A DNA stretch of 64,000 nucleotides from UBA8752 sp965657965 (lineage in GTDB: Bacteria; Bacteroidota; Bacteroidia; Flavobacteriales_D; Sanyastnellaceae): assembly GCA_965657965.1 (NCBI GenBank), contig CBFHQM010000008.1, positions 1-64,000 of the forward strand. The letters are read 5' to 3'. The notes beneath the pieces are model-generated. The model ran no database searches and was not told the DNA's origin. It saw only the letters and a program-made list of their open reading frames with translations. Of the stretch, positions 52,224 to 61,133 are shown piece after piece. The stretch's first letter is position 1. Every line of letters starts with the position of its first letter. The translations under genes were made by a program, and so were the position numbers.

Positions 52224-55079
52224 TTACTCGCACGAACTGCCCCAATCTGCGAGCAAAAACAACAAATCAGGCGCCCCAACCAGGCCATCCCCATTCACAT
52301 CACTCTCACAGAGGACTGTGCAGCTTCCATCGTCGAGGGTAGCCAACGGCTGATAGTTGGCCGCTTCTGGATTCAAACACCCAGCCAACACACAACTGCC
52401 GTCGTCCAAATCCGCCGAGGGGTTGTAGTTCGCAGCAAAGGCATAAGTGCATCCAGTCAATACATTGACCACCTCTGCCCATGCCGCCGCTGGAGAACTC
52501 GAGCAAGACAGCCCTTTCCCCCTCACCACCCAGTCATAAAAGAAGTAGTAATAGCTGAGCTCTGCTGAGTTGGCAATGGTCGATCCTGTAATGGCCGCCA
52601 AATCGCCCAACAAATAGGGGTAATCCAATTCCGAGGCCACGTTGTCTCGCCACAATGAAATGTCCTCCCCAGACACACGCAAGGCGTATTGACTGCCTGC
52701 AGGCAGGTCGAACCCCAGCGCTACGGTGTTCCATCCTTCGGCCAAGTCAACCCAAGCGGAATCAATCACACCGAGTTGAGGAACAGAGAGCTCAACCAAT
52801 CGAGGGCCAGGCGACGCAGTTCTCATGTTGACTGTTTCCAGAACCAAGGGCTCAAACACATCAAACTTCAATCCGTAACTGTCCGAATTGATGAACCCTC
52901 CACTGGACGTGGTTTCCTTTCCACCTGAGACCAGCTCCACATTGCGTTGCGCTTGAGACCTTACCCACCACCCTGTGCTCTCGGCCAAAGGAGGCGTCAC
53001 AAAGGAGTCTCCCTCCAGAAGAAAAGCCCCCACTTCTGTGGCCTCCAAAGCGTCTAGCGTCGACGCCACCCCGCCTGAATACCATCGCAATGGTGCATCC
53101 TCCATGAGGGTGGGGAAAAACGTGTGCTCCTCGCCCACCCCAATGAGTGCTGGAGCCACGATGGGTGGCAACGGCGACGCAAAAACTTCCAACACCACAG
53201 GCTCCGAAGTGTCGATGTGCCCACACAAATTGGTCGTGGTCACATTGATTGTGTCGCTCGAGCTCATCCATAACGTATCGGATGTTGCTCCTGTCGACCA
53301 CAACACACTCAATGCCGAATCGTCAATCGTCAAGGCCCGTGTTTGCGCGGAACAAAATGAAGCAGGCCCGTCCAACAAAACAACCGGTGGAACAGGCTCC
53401 ACAACAGAAATGACCACACTCGGAGACAGCACACTGCATCCATTGGTGGAGACCAACAGGGCTTGGGCCACCCCTGCCTCACCAAACACCTGCCCAAGTG
53501 GACCAGGTGTGCCACCCGTCCACGAATCGGCCACCCAACCCTCCGGTAAAGCCAATACCACCTCTTCCCCTGGACAAATTTCCTCTGACTCCGGCCAATT
53601 CAAACTCGGAACCTCTGTCGCACACGGAGATTCCAAAATCGTGTGATACTCATCCACCTCTGGGCCGTATACCACCGTGTGCACACCACTTGGCCAGAAG
53701 AAGGACACACTGTCGACCTGGGTCCGCTCCCCCAATCCGAAATTGAACGTCATCGGCCCACAAGAGCTGTAACTGTTGCCCAAAAAAGATTGATCGGTTC
53801 GCACAAAATCAGATCCAGAATAGACCACCACTCTGGCCCCAACCGCATCGCGTGGAGAAACCACGCCTTCCAATTCAAACCCAATCCAATGGTGAACGGT
53901 GTCTTGATTGAGAAACAACTGGCACCCCGGACTGACGCCAGAAAGCGGATTCACCACCAGCAAGTCTTCGGTTCCATTTTGATCAAAGTCTGCGGCAACG
54001 GTGGCGTAACCGCTGTACGGACTTTCTAGAAGGGTTCCCTGTGCCACATCGGTAAAAGACAAGTCTCCATTGTTGCGGTACATGAGGTTGAGCAGCGGAC
54101 TAAACAGGTATTCATTGGACACATACAAGTCGCGCTCACCATCGTGATCATAGTCAATAAAGACCGTACCCCATCCCATGCCCACATCGCCAACACCTGC
54201 CGTTTCAGTCACATTTGTGTAGGGCAAAATGGCCCCCGTATCGGGCTGTGGGCCCGGGCTCAAAAACAGGTCGTTGGGCAAATTATTGGAAATGAACAGG
54301 TCCATGTACCCATCGTGGTTAAGGTCGGTTGCATCCACTCCCATGCCTTGGGCTTCGAGATTCAAGCCCCATTCCGCCGCTTGCTCATCGAACGTCCCCG
54401 TCCCATCATTGATGTAGAGCTTGTTGGCTTGATTGGCGTCGTGGGTCAAATACAGATCGAGGTCGCCATCGTTTTCGATGTCAAAAAAGAGCGCGCCCAT
54501 GCCCACCAACTCATCCACTGCTCCAGATGCTGCATAGCCATCCGTATATCCGCCGTTGCCATCTCCCATCCAGAGCTCATTGGCCTCGTTCATGTTGACC
54601 ACATACAGGTCCAACCAACCATCTTGATTCACATCGGCGGCATGAGCACTGCGGCATTGATGCGCTGTCGCAGGCCACAGATCGCCCGAGATTTCCGTGA
54701 AATCCCCGCCATCATTTCTCCAGAACCGATTCGCCTCGCTCAGGTTGCAACTCAACAAGTCCGGGTCCCCGTCATTGTCGTAATCGAAAAACAGAGACGC
54801 CATGGTGAAACCGGGATCCTCCACTCCCACTTCCACAGCAGTGAACTGCGCCCCTCCGTCGTTTCGATACAGCGCATTTGGCGCCAAGCGACTCCCGATG
54901 TAAACATCTAGGTCTCCATCCAAATCATAATCGGCCACGGAGGCGGTGTGATTGAGGTAATTGCCCAGCAGACCCGCCGCAATGCTGTGGTCCTCAAACT
55001 GAGGCACCTGACAGCACAACTGTCCTGCCAATATTCCGGTCAGTATGGTCAAAAAGAGTCGCATCCACATCCGCTCCAT
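52224..55079 (-). CDS. Secreted FG-GAP/VCBS repeat protein with ASPIC/UnbV region and dockerin-like C-terminal tail (second copy of the type)
   Basis: About 951 residues from the ATG at 55079; ATGs at 55070 and 55064 also precede the signal peptide (FLTILTGILAGQLCCQ). FG-GAP/VCBS loops follow (DYDLDGDLDVYIG, DYDNDGDPDLLSC, DVNQDGWLDLYVV, DIENDGDLDLYLT, DLNHDGYMDLFIS), then the ASPIC/UnbV region (GARVVVYSGSDFVRTDQSFL, FFWPSGVHTV). A CPGEEVVLALP Ig/PKD-like stretch and a sugar- or surface-domain-like middle come next. The end has two GC..NY.P.A..DDGSC repeats and CESDVNGDGLVGAPDLL...SSC. It lies between hutI and ftcD in the same direction; a functional tie to histidine use is not evident. Confidence 0.83.
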   Translation of the reverse strand: MERMWMRLFLTILTGILAGQLCCQVPQFEDHSIAAGLLGNYLNHTASVADYDLDGDLDVYIGSRLAPNALYRNDGGAQFTAVEVGVEDPGFTMASLFFDYDNDGDPDLLSCNLSEANRFWRNDGGDFTEISGDLWPATAHQCRSAHAADVNQDGWLDLYVVNMNEANELWMGDGNGGYTDGYAASGAVDELVGMGALFFDIENDGDLDLYLTHDANQANKLYINDGTGTFDEQAAEWGLNLEAQGMGVDATDLNHDGYMDLFISNNLPNDLFLSPGPQPDTGAILPYTNVTETAGVGDVGMGWGTVFIDYDHDGERDLYVSNEYLFSPLLNLMYRNNGDLSFTDVAQGTLLESPYSGYATVAADFDQNGTEDLLVVNPLSGVSPGCQLFLNQDTVHHWIGFELEGVVSPRDAVGARVVVYSGSDFVRTDQSFLGNSYSSCGPMTFNFGLGERTQVDSVSFFWPSGVHTVVYGPEVDEYHTILESPCATEVPSLNWPESEEICPGEEVVLALPEGWVADSWTGGTPGPLGQVFGEAGVAQALLVSTNGCSVLSPSVVISVVEPVPPVVLLDGPASFCSAQTRALTIDDSALSVLWSTGATSDTLWMSSSDTINVTTTNLCGHIDTSEPVVLEVFASPLPPIVAPALIGVGEEHTFFPTLMEDAPLRWYSGGVASTLDALEATEVGAFLLEGDSFVTPPLAESTGWWVRSQAQRNVELVSGGKETTSSGGFINSDSYGLKFDVFEPLVLETVNMRTASPGPRLVELSVPQLGVIDSAWVDLAEGWNTVALGFDLPAGSQYALRVSGEDISLWRDNVASELDYPYLLGDLAAITGSTIANSAELSYYYFFYDWVVRGKGLSCSSSPAAAWAEVVNVLTGCTYAFAANYNPSADLDDGSCVLAGCLNPEAANYQPLATLDDGSCTVLCESDVNGDGLVGAPDLLFLLADWGSSCE

Positions 55080-55128
55080 GTGCCCAACTGTGGGCCACCG
55101 AAAAGGAACAATGGAAGATACAAAGGGT

Positions 55129-56394
55129 TCAAAGGACCCAATGGCCTCGCGCCATAACCCGGTCCGCCAATGGATCTCCAAAGGCATAAATGGCCTCTTC
55201 CACAGAGCCCAGCGGTCGGGTCAACATCAAACTGGCCTCCTGCCCGACCCCCAATCCGCCGACCTCAGCTTCTAAATTCAATGCAGCCGCCCCGTTCACA
55301 GTGGCCGCTGCAATGGCCTCGAGTGGCTCGAGCCCCATGCGCAAGGAGCCCAATGAAGCTGCGAGGTGCATGTTCCCAGAGGGAGCCGATCCTGGATTAA
55401 AATCCGTGGCAATGGCGACAGAGCACCCTGCGTCCACAAGGGTCCGACACGGCGTATACGGCAGGTCCAAGAACAAGGAGCACAAGGGCAATGCGACCGG
55501 AATGGTGCTGCCACTGGCCAATTCCGCCACATCCGCTGCCTCCAGGATTTCTAGGTGATCCACAGACAAGGCCTCGAATTCCACGCAGAGGCCAACACCC
55601 CCTCCCGCTGTGAATTGATTCACGTGAACTTTTGCAGGCAGCCCCCGCAACTTGGCCTGAGACAAAAGCAATCGGGTCTCCTCTAAACCGAAGTAACCCG
55701 CCTCACAGAAAATGTCCACGTGGTCGGCCAAGCCTTCTGCAACCACAGCGGGCAAAACCTCTTCCACCATGTACTTCGTGTAGGCCGCCGGTCCGTCCCA
55801 AGGTTCGGGCACGGCGTGACACCCCAAGAACGTGGTTTTTACAGGCATCAATTCCATCGCCCCCAACCGACGCGCAACGCGCAACATTTTCAACTCTGAC
55901 TCCAGATCCAAACCATAGCCAGACTTGATTTCAATGGCCCCGGTTCCCATGCGCATGAGCCGCTTCATTCGCTCCAATGAAACGGCGAACAAATCGTCTT
56001 CGGGCATGGCGCGCAAGGCCTGAGCACTGTTCAATATCCCCCCTCCGCGTGCGGCAATTTCTTGGTAGCTCAGCCCGCGAATCCGGTCTACAAATTCTCC
56101 TTCTCTAGATGCCGCATGCACCAGGTGTGTGTGGCTGTCGACCCAAGATGGCAAGACGATGCGCCCTGACGCATCCACTACCTCCAGCCGATTCCAATCC
56201 ACGATGCCTGGAAAGTCAGACATGCTTCCTCCATCGATCACCCGGCCATCTTCAATGGCCAACCACGCATCTTCAAGCACGGGAAGTCCCCGCATTTCCG
56301 ACCCGTACCTTCTCTTTAAAGGTGCGGGTCCGAAGCCAACCAAATGACCAATGTCTTTGAGGAGCAATCGACCTTCTGCAAATCCAGAATCCAT
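55129..56394 (-). CDS. hutI: Imidazolonepropionase
   Basis: A 421-residue amidohydrolase with the metal motif VDSHTHLVHAASREGEF, GLSYQEIAARGGGILN and AIEIKSGYGLDLESELKM. FLGCHAVPEPW, KVHVNQFTAGGGVGLCVEF, SVDHLEILE and ATDFNPGSAPSGNMHLAASL follow. It opens the ring of 4-imidazolone-5-propionate to formiminoglutamate in histidine degradation. HutH and HutU are not in the window. Its promoter region is divergent from aroC. Confidence 0.95.
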   Translation of the reverse strand: MDSGFAEGRLLLKDIGHLVGFGPAPLKRRYGSEMRGLPVLEDAWLAIEDGRVIDGGSMSDFPGIVDWNRLEVVDASGRIVLPSWVDSHTHLVHAASREGEFVDRIRGLSYQEIAARGGGILNSAQALRAMPEDDLFAVSLERMKRLMRMGTGAIEIKSGYGLDLESELKMLRVARRLGAMELMPVKTTFLGCHAVPEPWDGPAAYTKYMVEEVLPAVVAEGLADHVDIFCEAGYFGLEETRLLLSQAKLRGLPAKVHVNQFTAGGGVGLCVEFEALSVDHLEILEAADVAELASGSTIPVALPLCSLFLDLPYTPCRTLVDAGCSVAIATDFNPGSAPSGNMHLAASLGSLRMGLEPLEAIAAATVNGAAALNLEAEVGGLGVGQEASLMLTRPLGSVEEAIYAFGDPLADRVMARGHWVL

Positions 56395-56431
56395 GGTCTC
56401 GAATATCGCACATCTCTAGACAGTGCCCGCG

Positions 56432-56439
56432 TACCTTTG
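56432..56439 (+). promoter_or_regulatory. -7 promoter box TACCTTTG for aroC
   Basis: TACCTTTGCC matches TAnnTTTGC exactly and ends 4 nt before the aroC ATG at 56444. An in-frame GTG at 56423 would lie upstream of this box, so the box supports the ATG as the true start. Confidence 0.55.
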
Positions 56440-56443
56440 CCAC

Positions 56444-57538
56444 ATGGCTGGAAATTCGATCGGCACCGCATTCCGACTGACCACATTTGGTGAGTCACAT
56501 GGCCCTTCCGTGGGCGGCGTTTTGGACGGCATACCCTCGGGCCTCCTTCTCGATGTGAACCGCATACAAGCTGAACTCCAACGCAGAAAACCAGGGCAGT
56601 CCAACCTGACCACTCAAAGAAAAGAAGACGACCAAGTTGCGCTCTTATCCGGCGTATTTGAGGGCAAAACCACAGGGACGCCCATCGGTTTTTCCATCCC
56701 GAATGGCGATGCGAAAAGTGAAGATTACGCGCACCTTAAAGACCGATACCGCCCAAGCCACGCCGACTTCACTTACGACGCGAAATATGGGTTTCGTGAT
56801 CACCGAGGCGGTGGGCGTGCCAGCGCCAGAGAAACCGTGTGCCGTGTCGTGGCTGGTGCCATTGCCCGGCAACTGCTCGAACAAATGCACGCGCCGGATG
56901 CCCTGCCTCAAGTCAGCGCCTACGTAGAACGGGTTCAAGACATCGGGATGCCTTCTCCACCTCAGTTCTACGAAAGACAAATCGTCGATGCGAGTCCAAC
57001 GCGCTGCCCTGACCCGGAGACTGCAGCCCGAATGGCCAGTCGCATTGTTGAGGTCCGCCAAGCGGGAGACACCGTGGGGGGCAGTGTTGTTGTAGTGGCC
57101 AGAAACATACCCGCTGGCTGGGGAGAACCCGTTTTTGACAAGCTACAATCCGACTTGGCCAAGGCCATCTGGAGTTTGCCCGCAGTCAAGGGAATGGAAG
57201 TGGGCAGCGGATTCAGCGGCACCCTTCTGCGCGGTTCTGCCCACAACGACACCTTTGCCCAAGACGGGAACAGCATCCGCACACTGACCAATCGTTCTGG
57301 AGGCATCCAAGGCGGAATCAGCAATGGCGAAGACCTGGTGCTCAGAGTGGCCTTTAAGCCCGTGGCCACCATTGCTCAAAACCAAGACACCGTGAACCAA
57401 TCCGGCGAACCTGTTCAAGTCAAAGGAAAAGGACGACATGACCCTTGTGTTCTGCCCCGGGCCGTTCCATTGGTCGAAGCCATGGTTCTGCTCGTACTGG
57501 CAGACCATGCACTCAGGCAACGTTCCGCACGCCTTTGA
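56444..57538 (+). CDS. aroC: Chorismate synthase
   Basis: The 364-residue enzyme turns EPSP into chorismate with reduced FMN. Signatures are in order: TTFGESHGPSVGGVLDGIPSG, LQRRKPGQSN, FSIPNGDAKSEDY and YRPSHADFTYDAKYG; next comes the flavin motif FRDHRGGGRASARETVCRV, then GTLLRGSAHND and NRSGGIQGGISNGEDL. Start chosen at the ATG (MAGNSIGTAF) because it matches the family and lies just after a -7 box. Confidence 0.97.
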   Translation: MAGNSIGTAFRLTTFGESHGPSVGGVLDGIPSGLLLDVNRIQAELQRRKPGQSNLTTQRKEDDQVALLSGVFEGKTTGTPIGFSIPNGDAKSEDYAHLKDRYRPSHADFTYDAKYGFRDHRGGGRASARETVCRVVAGAIARQLLEQMHAPDALPQVSAYVERVQDIGMPSPPQFYERQIVDASPTRCPDPETAARMASRIVEVRQAGDTVGGSVVVVARNIPAGWGEPVFDKLQSDLAKAIWSLPAVKGMEVGSGFSGTLLRGSAHNDTFAQDGNSIRTLTNRSGGIQGGISNGEDLVLRVAFKPVATIAQNQDTVNQSGEPVQVKGKGRHDPCVLPRAVPLVEAMVLLVLADHALRQRSARL

Positions 57539-57579
57539 ATTGGTAGCTTGCAACCACAACGGATCGAACACCCTCCCTT

Positions 57580-58986
57580 ATGCGCCTCGCCCTTCACTGG
57601 CAAGTCCTCATCGGCCTTGCAATCGGCATCTTGTACGCCTGGATGTCCATCACCTTTGGATGGAACGACTTTACCATCGACTACATCAAGCCCTTCGGCG
57701 ACATCTTCATCAATGTCCTGAAGCTCATCGCTGTACCCCTCGTTCTCTTTAGCATTATTTCAGGTGTTGCGAGCTTGGGCGACCCCTCCAAGTTGGGACG
57801 ACTTGGCATCAAAACCGTGGTCACCTATTTGCTCACGACCATGACGGCTGTGATTGTGGGATTGGTTTTGGTCAACTTATTCGAACCCGGTGCCAAGGTC
57901 TCCGAAGACCTCCTTGAGTCCAACCGGATTCGATATGAACTTTGGCGAGACGCGAACGGCATTGAGGTCCTCGACGACGTGGACCTGGTGAGCGATCCTG
58001 CCATGGCGGGGAAGGTGGCCATGATCACGGCAGAGCAAGTGGACATGAACGACTGGGTCACCGACAAACTGACCAAGGCCGAACGGACCAAGTCGAGCGG
58101 GCCTTTGCAGCCCCTTGTGGACGTGGTTCCCACCAACATTTTTCAAGCGCTGGCCGACATGTCCATGCTGCAAATCATCTTCTTTGCCGTGTTTTTCGGC
58201 ATCGTTTTGGTCGGCATGCCGAAAGAAACGGCCCAACCCTTGATGCGTGCGATTGATGCGCTCAACGAGGTCTTCGTGCAAATGGTGTGGATTGTGATGA
58301 AAGCCATGCCCATTTTCGTCTTCGCGCTCATGGCCGGGCAAATCGTGAATGCGGCCGGAAGTGACCCCGACATGTTTCAGCAGCTCTTGGAATATTTGCT
58401 CCAATACAGCCTCGTCGTGGTCTTGGGACTGGCCTTTATGGTCTTTGTCTTTTATCCATCGCTGGTTGCCCTGATGATTCGAAAGCTCGGATTCCGCCGG
58501 TTCCTCCGGGGAATGCGTGATGCTCAAATCACGGCGTTTTCGACCTCCAGTTCTGTGGCGACATTGCCGGTAACCATGGATTGCGTGAGAAACAAAATCG
58601 GCGTTTCGGAACGCACCACCAGCTTTGTCCTTCCCATTGGCGCCACAGTCAATATGGACGGCACCTCCCTCTATCAGGCGGTTGCCGTTGTGTCCCTCGC
58701 ACAATTTCACATGGTAGAACTAAGCTTAGCGCAACAAGCGGTCATCGTGTTGACCGCCACCTTGGCTTCCATTGGAGCGGCTGCAGTGCCAAGTGCAGGA
58801 CTCGTACTCATGATCATTGTGCTCGAAAGTGTGGGACTCAATCCCGCTTGGATTGCCTTGATTTTCCCTGTTGATCGCATACTGGACATGTGCAGGACCG
58901 TTGTGAACGTCACGGGAGATGGCGCTGTGTCCACCTTGATTGCACAAAGCGAAGGCGAACTCGACATCCCGGTTGAATCTGCATGA
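57580..58986 (+). CDS. Dicarboxylate/amino acid:cation symporter (DAACS family)
   Basis: A 468-residue membrane protein with the family helices: VLKLIAVPLVLFSIISGVAS, FMVFVFYPSLVALMI, AFSTSSSVATLPVTM (HP1 hairpin), LPIGATVNMDGTSLYQAVA (TM7, NMDGT motif) and GAAAVPSAGLVLMIIVLE (HP2). Such transporters bring in glutamate, aspartate or C4-dicarboxylates with Na+ or H+. The large extracytoplasmic loop (about residues 110-185) is longer than in GltP. The 3' end overlaps the OmpA-like gene start (ATGA). Confidence 0.93.
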   Translation: MRLALHWQVLIGLAIGILYAWMSITFGWNDFTIDYIKPFGDIFINVLKLIAVPLVLFSIISGVASLGDPSKLGRLGIKTVVTYLLTTMTAVIVGLVLVNLFEPGAKVSEDLLESNRIRYELWRDANGIEVLDDVDLVSDPAMAGKVAMITAEQVDMNDWVTDKLTKAERTKSSGPLQPLVDVVPTNIFQALADMSMLQIIFFAVFFGIVLVGMPKETAQPLMRAIDALNEVFVQMVWIVMKAMPIFVFALMAGQIVNAAGSDPDMFQQLLEYLLQYSLVVVLGLAFMVFVFYPSLVALMIRKLGFRRFLRGMRDAQITAFSTSSSVATLPVTMDCVRNKIGVSERTTSFVLPIGATVNMDGTSLYQAVAVVSLAQFHMVELSLAQQAVIVLTATLASIGAAAVPSAGLVLMIIVLESVGLNPAWIALIFPVDRILDMCRTVVNVTGDGAVSTLIAQSEGELDIPVESA

Positions 58987-61034
58987 GAATGGCTCCATTC
59001 CAAATGGCTCCGCTGCTGGCATTGTTGTGTCTCGGGCACTTGTCTCTCACAGGACAAGACAATCCTTGCACACTTGAGCCCACGGAGAAGGCGGCCAAAT
59101 GGATTGAGAAGGGGACCAACAAGAACAAATACGACGCTGAAAAACGAAGGGTTTTTTTGGAAAATGCCCTGGACGAGGATGGAGAGTGCCTCGAGGCGAC
59201 ATTTCAATTGGGACTGTTGTCTTTTGCGCAAGCACGCAAGTCAAGCGGCTCTTTTTCCGAAGCAAGACAGGCTTTGGAGCAGGTCCACAATGCATGCCCC
59301 TCCTATGCGGCTGAAGTCCCGTACACATTGGGCGTCATCGCCTACACCGAAGAGGAATACAACCCTGCCCTTCAGTGGTTTGACCGCTTCCTTCGGTGGA
59401 AACACTTCACCGGACACCCCCTGTCACCACGCAACCTGAAAAAGGTGAGCCAAGTGGAATCCGTGCTCCCCGAATTGACGTTTCTGAAACAGTACAATGC
59501 CCACGCCGATGCTCCCGCGCCGCGCGTATTGGAAGCGGTAGCAACGCGAGACGCGGAATACCTTCCGGCCCTGTCTGCGGACGGAACACTCCTCTTTTTC
59601 ACCCGGGCCGGAGAACGGAAAGCCAAGGGCGACCTTGTCAGCCGCGCGTTTGAGACTTTTTCTTGGGCCCGCCGAAATGGCCCTTCTTTCCCCTTCGACT
59701 CAGGCGTTGCGCTCGCCTCGCCATTCAATGAGACTGTGGGTTACGGCGGTGCTTCCATCTCCATCGACAATCGCTCACTGTACTTGGCCATCAAAACGCC
59801 CAATGCTCGAAATCCAGAGAACATTGACTTGTACTCTACCCGGTATTCCCTGCTTGAAGAGACGTCAACAGAACGGGTTTACTTGTGGAGCGACCCGGCG
59901 CCTTTGGAGGCACTGAACTCTCCCGATGGATGGGAGTCCCAGCCCGCGATCAGCCCGGATGGTCAAACCCTGTTTTTTGCGGCGATCCGACCGGGAACTA
60001 CACCCAACACGCACGGTGAACCGACCATCGACATCATGGCTTCGCACTTGACCGAAAACATGGACTGGTCTGCCCCTCAAGTGCTGCCCCACCCCATCAA
60101 CGGTCCCTACAGCGACAAAGCGCCCTTCTTGCACCCCGATGGACGAACGCTTTACTTCTCGTCCAATCGCGAGCCGGGCGGTGGCGGATACGACATTTGG
60201 ATGTCCAAACTGGACAGCGCTGCCTCCCCTTTTGTATCCGAAAGCTGGTCTGCACCAGTCAACCTCGGGACCCCACTCAATACAGCCGGAGACGAGCACG
60301 GCTTGGTGATTTCTTCGGACGGTAAAACAGCCTATTTCGCCAGTCGCCGCGCCGGCACGCAAGGGTTAGACATCCTGACTTGGTCTTTGCCCGAAGAACT
60401 CAGACCCCGGGCCTCCGTGGTGGTCAAAGGCCAGCTCGATGTGGGCCGTGAATTGGAAGGCACGCCAATCCAACTCGAACTTCGCTATGCGCAAAGCCGC
60501 AGGGCGCAAGCCATTGACCTGGGGGACGACGGCGCGTACGCTGCCATTGTGGATTTGTCGACCAAAGAAGACGTTCTCTTGGTGGCCAAAGCCGAAGGTG
60601 CGGCATTTAGTGCGGGCATGGTCGTTGATCAAGACAAAACTGAGCCGGCCTTGATTAACGCCGACCTCACCGTGCGGTCCATTCAAGAGCGCAATGCCGC
60701 GTTCGAAATCGAGGACCTCCACTACGCTTCGGGCTCTGCATCCATTGACCGAGCCAGTTTGCTTTTGCTGGATCTCTTCGCTGAGTATCTCGCGGACTCC
60801 CCACTTCGCGTCGAAATTGGCGGTCACACCGATGATGTCGGGTCGGACACCGAAAATCTAGACCTCAGTCAAGCCCGGTCACAGGCAGTTCGACGCCACC
60901 TCATTCAAGCCGGTGTTGCACCCGAGCGCATCGAGGCCAAGGGCTATGGAGAGCGCAATCCCCGTGCAGACAACACCAGACCTGAAGGGCGTGCAAAAAA
61001 CAGAAGGACCGAATTCAAGGTCCTTCGCAATTGA
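58983..61034 (+). CDS. OmpA/PD40/TPR protein, PorE-like
   Basis: A 683-residue exported protein (signal peptide LLALLCLGHLSLTGQ). A TPR-like helical domain comes first (residues about 30-160). A PD40 beta-propeller (about 190-470) has repeats like YLPALSADGTLLFFTRAG, SQPAISPDGQTLFFAAIR, APFLHPDGRTLYFSSNREP and GLVISSDGKTAYFASRR. A CRD-like region follows, then an OmpA-like peptidoglycan-binding domain (about 560-680: VEIGGHTDDVGSDTENLDLS, SQARSQAVRRHL, GYGERNPRADN, GRAKNRRTEF). This order matches PorE, the T9SS component that anchors PorK/N/P to peptidoglycan; paralogues of similar layout exist, so the T9SS role is tentative. Starts inside the symporter stop. Confidence 0.87.
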   Translation: MRMAPFQMAPLLALLCLGHLSLTGQDNPCTLEPTEKAAKWIEKGTNKNKYDAEKRRVFLENALDEDGECLEATFQLGLLSFAQARKSSGSFSEARQALEQVHNACPSYAAEVPYTLGVIAYTEEEYNPALQWFDRFLRWKHFTGHPLSPRNLKKVSQVESVLPELTFLKQYNAHADAPAPRVLEAVATRDAEYLPALSADGTLLFFTRAGERKAKGDLVSRAFETFSWARRNGPSFPFDSGVALASPFNETVGYGGASISIDNRSLYLAIKTPNARNPENIDLYSTRYSLLEETSTERVYLWSDPAPLEALNSPDGWESQPAISPDGQTLFFAAIRPGTTPNTHGEPTIDIMASHLTENMDWSAPQVLPHPINGPYSDKAPFLHPDGRTLYFSSNREPGGGGYDIWMSKLDSAASPFVSESWSAPVNLGTPLNTAGDEHGLVISSDGKTAYFASRRAGTQGLDILTWSLPEELRPRASVVVKGQLDVGRELEGTPIQLELRYAQSRRAQAIDLGDDGAYAAIVDLSTKEDVLLVAKAEGAAFSAGMVVDQDKTEPALINADLTVRSIQERNAAFEIEDLHYASGSASIDRASLLLLDLFAEYLADSPLRVEIGGHTDDVGSDTENLDLSQARSQAVRRHLIQAGVAPERIEAKGYGERNPRADNTRPEGRAKNRRTEFKVLRN

Positions 61035-61133
61035 TTGTCAGGTTTCCATTGCATGCTCGGTGGATAAATCAGAAAGTTTGGCACAGAATGGGCGCGTCAA
61101 CGGGCGATTTTCACGTTGTCCATGTGCCAACCC

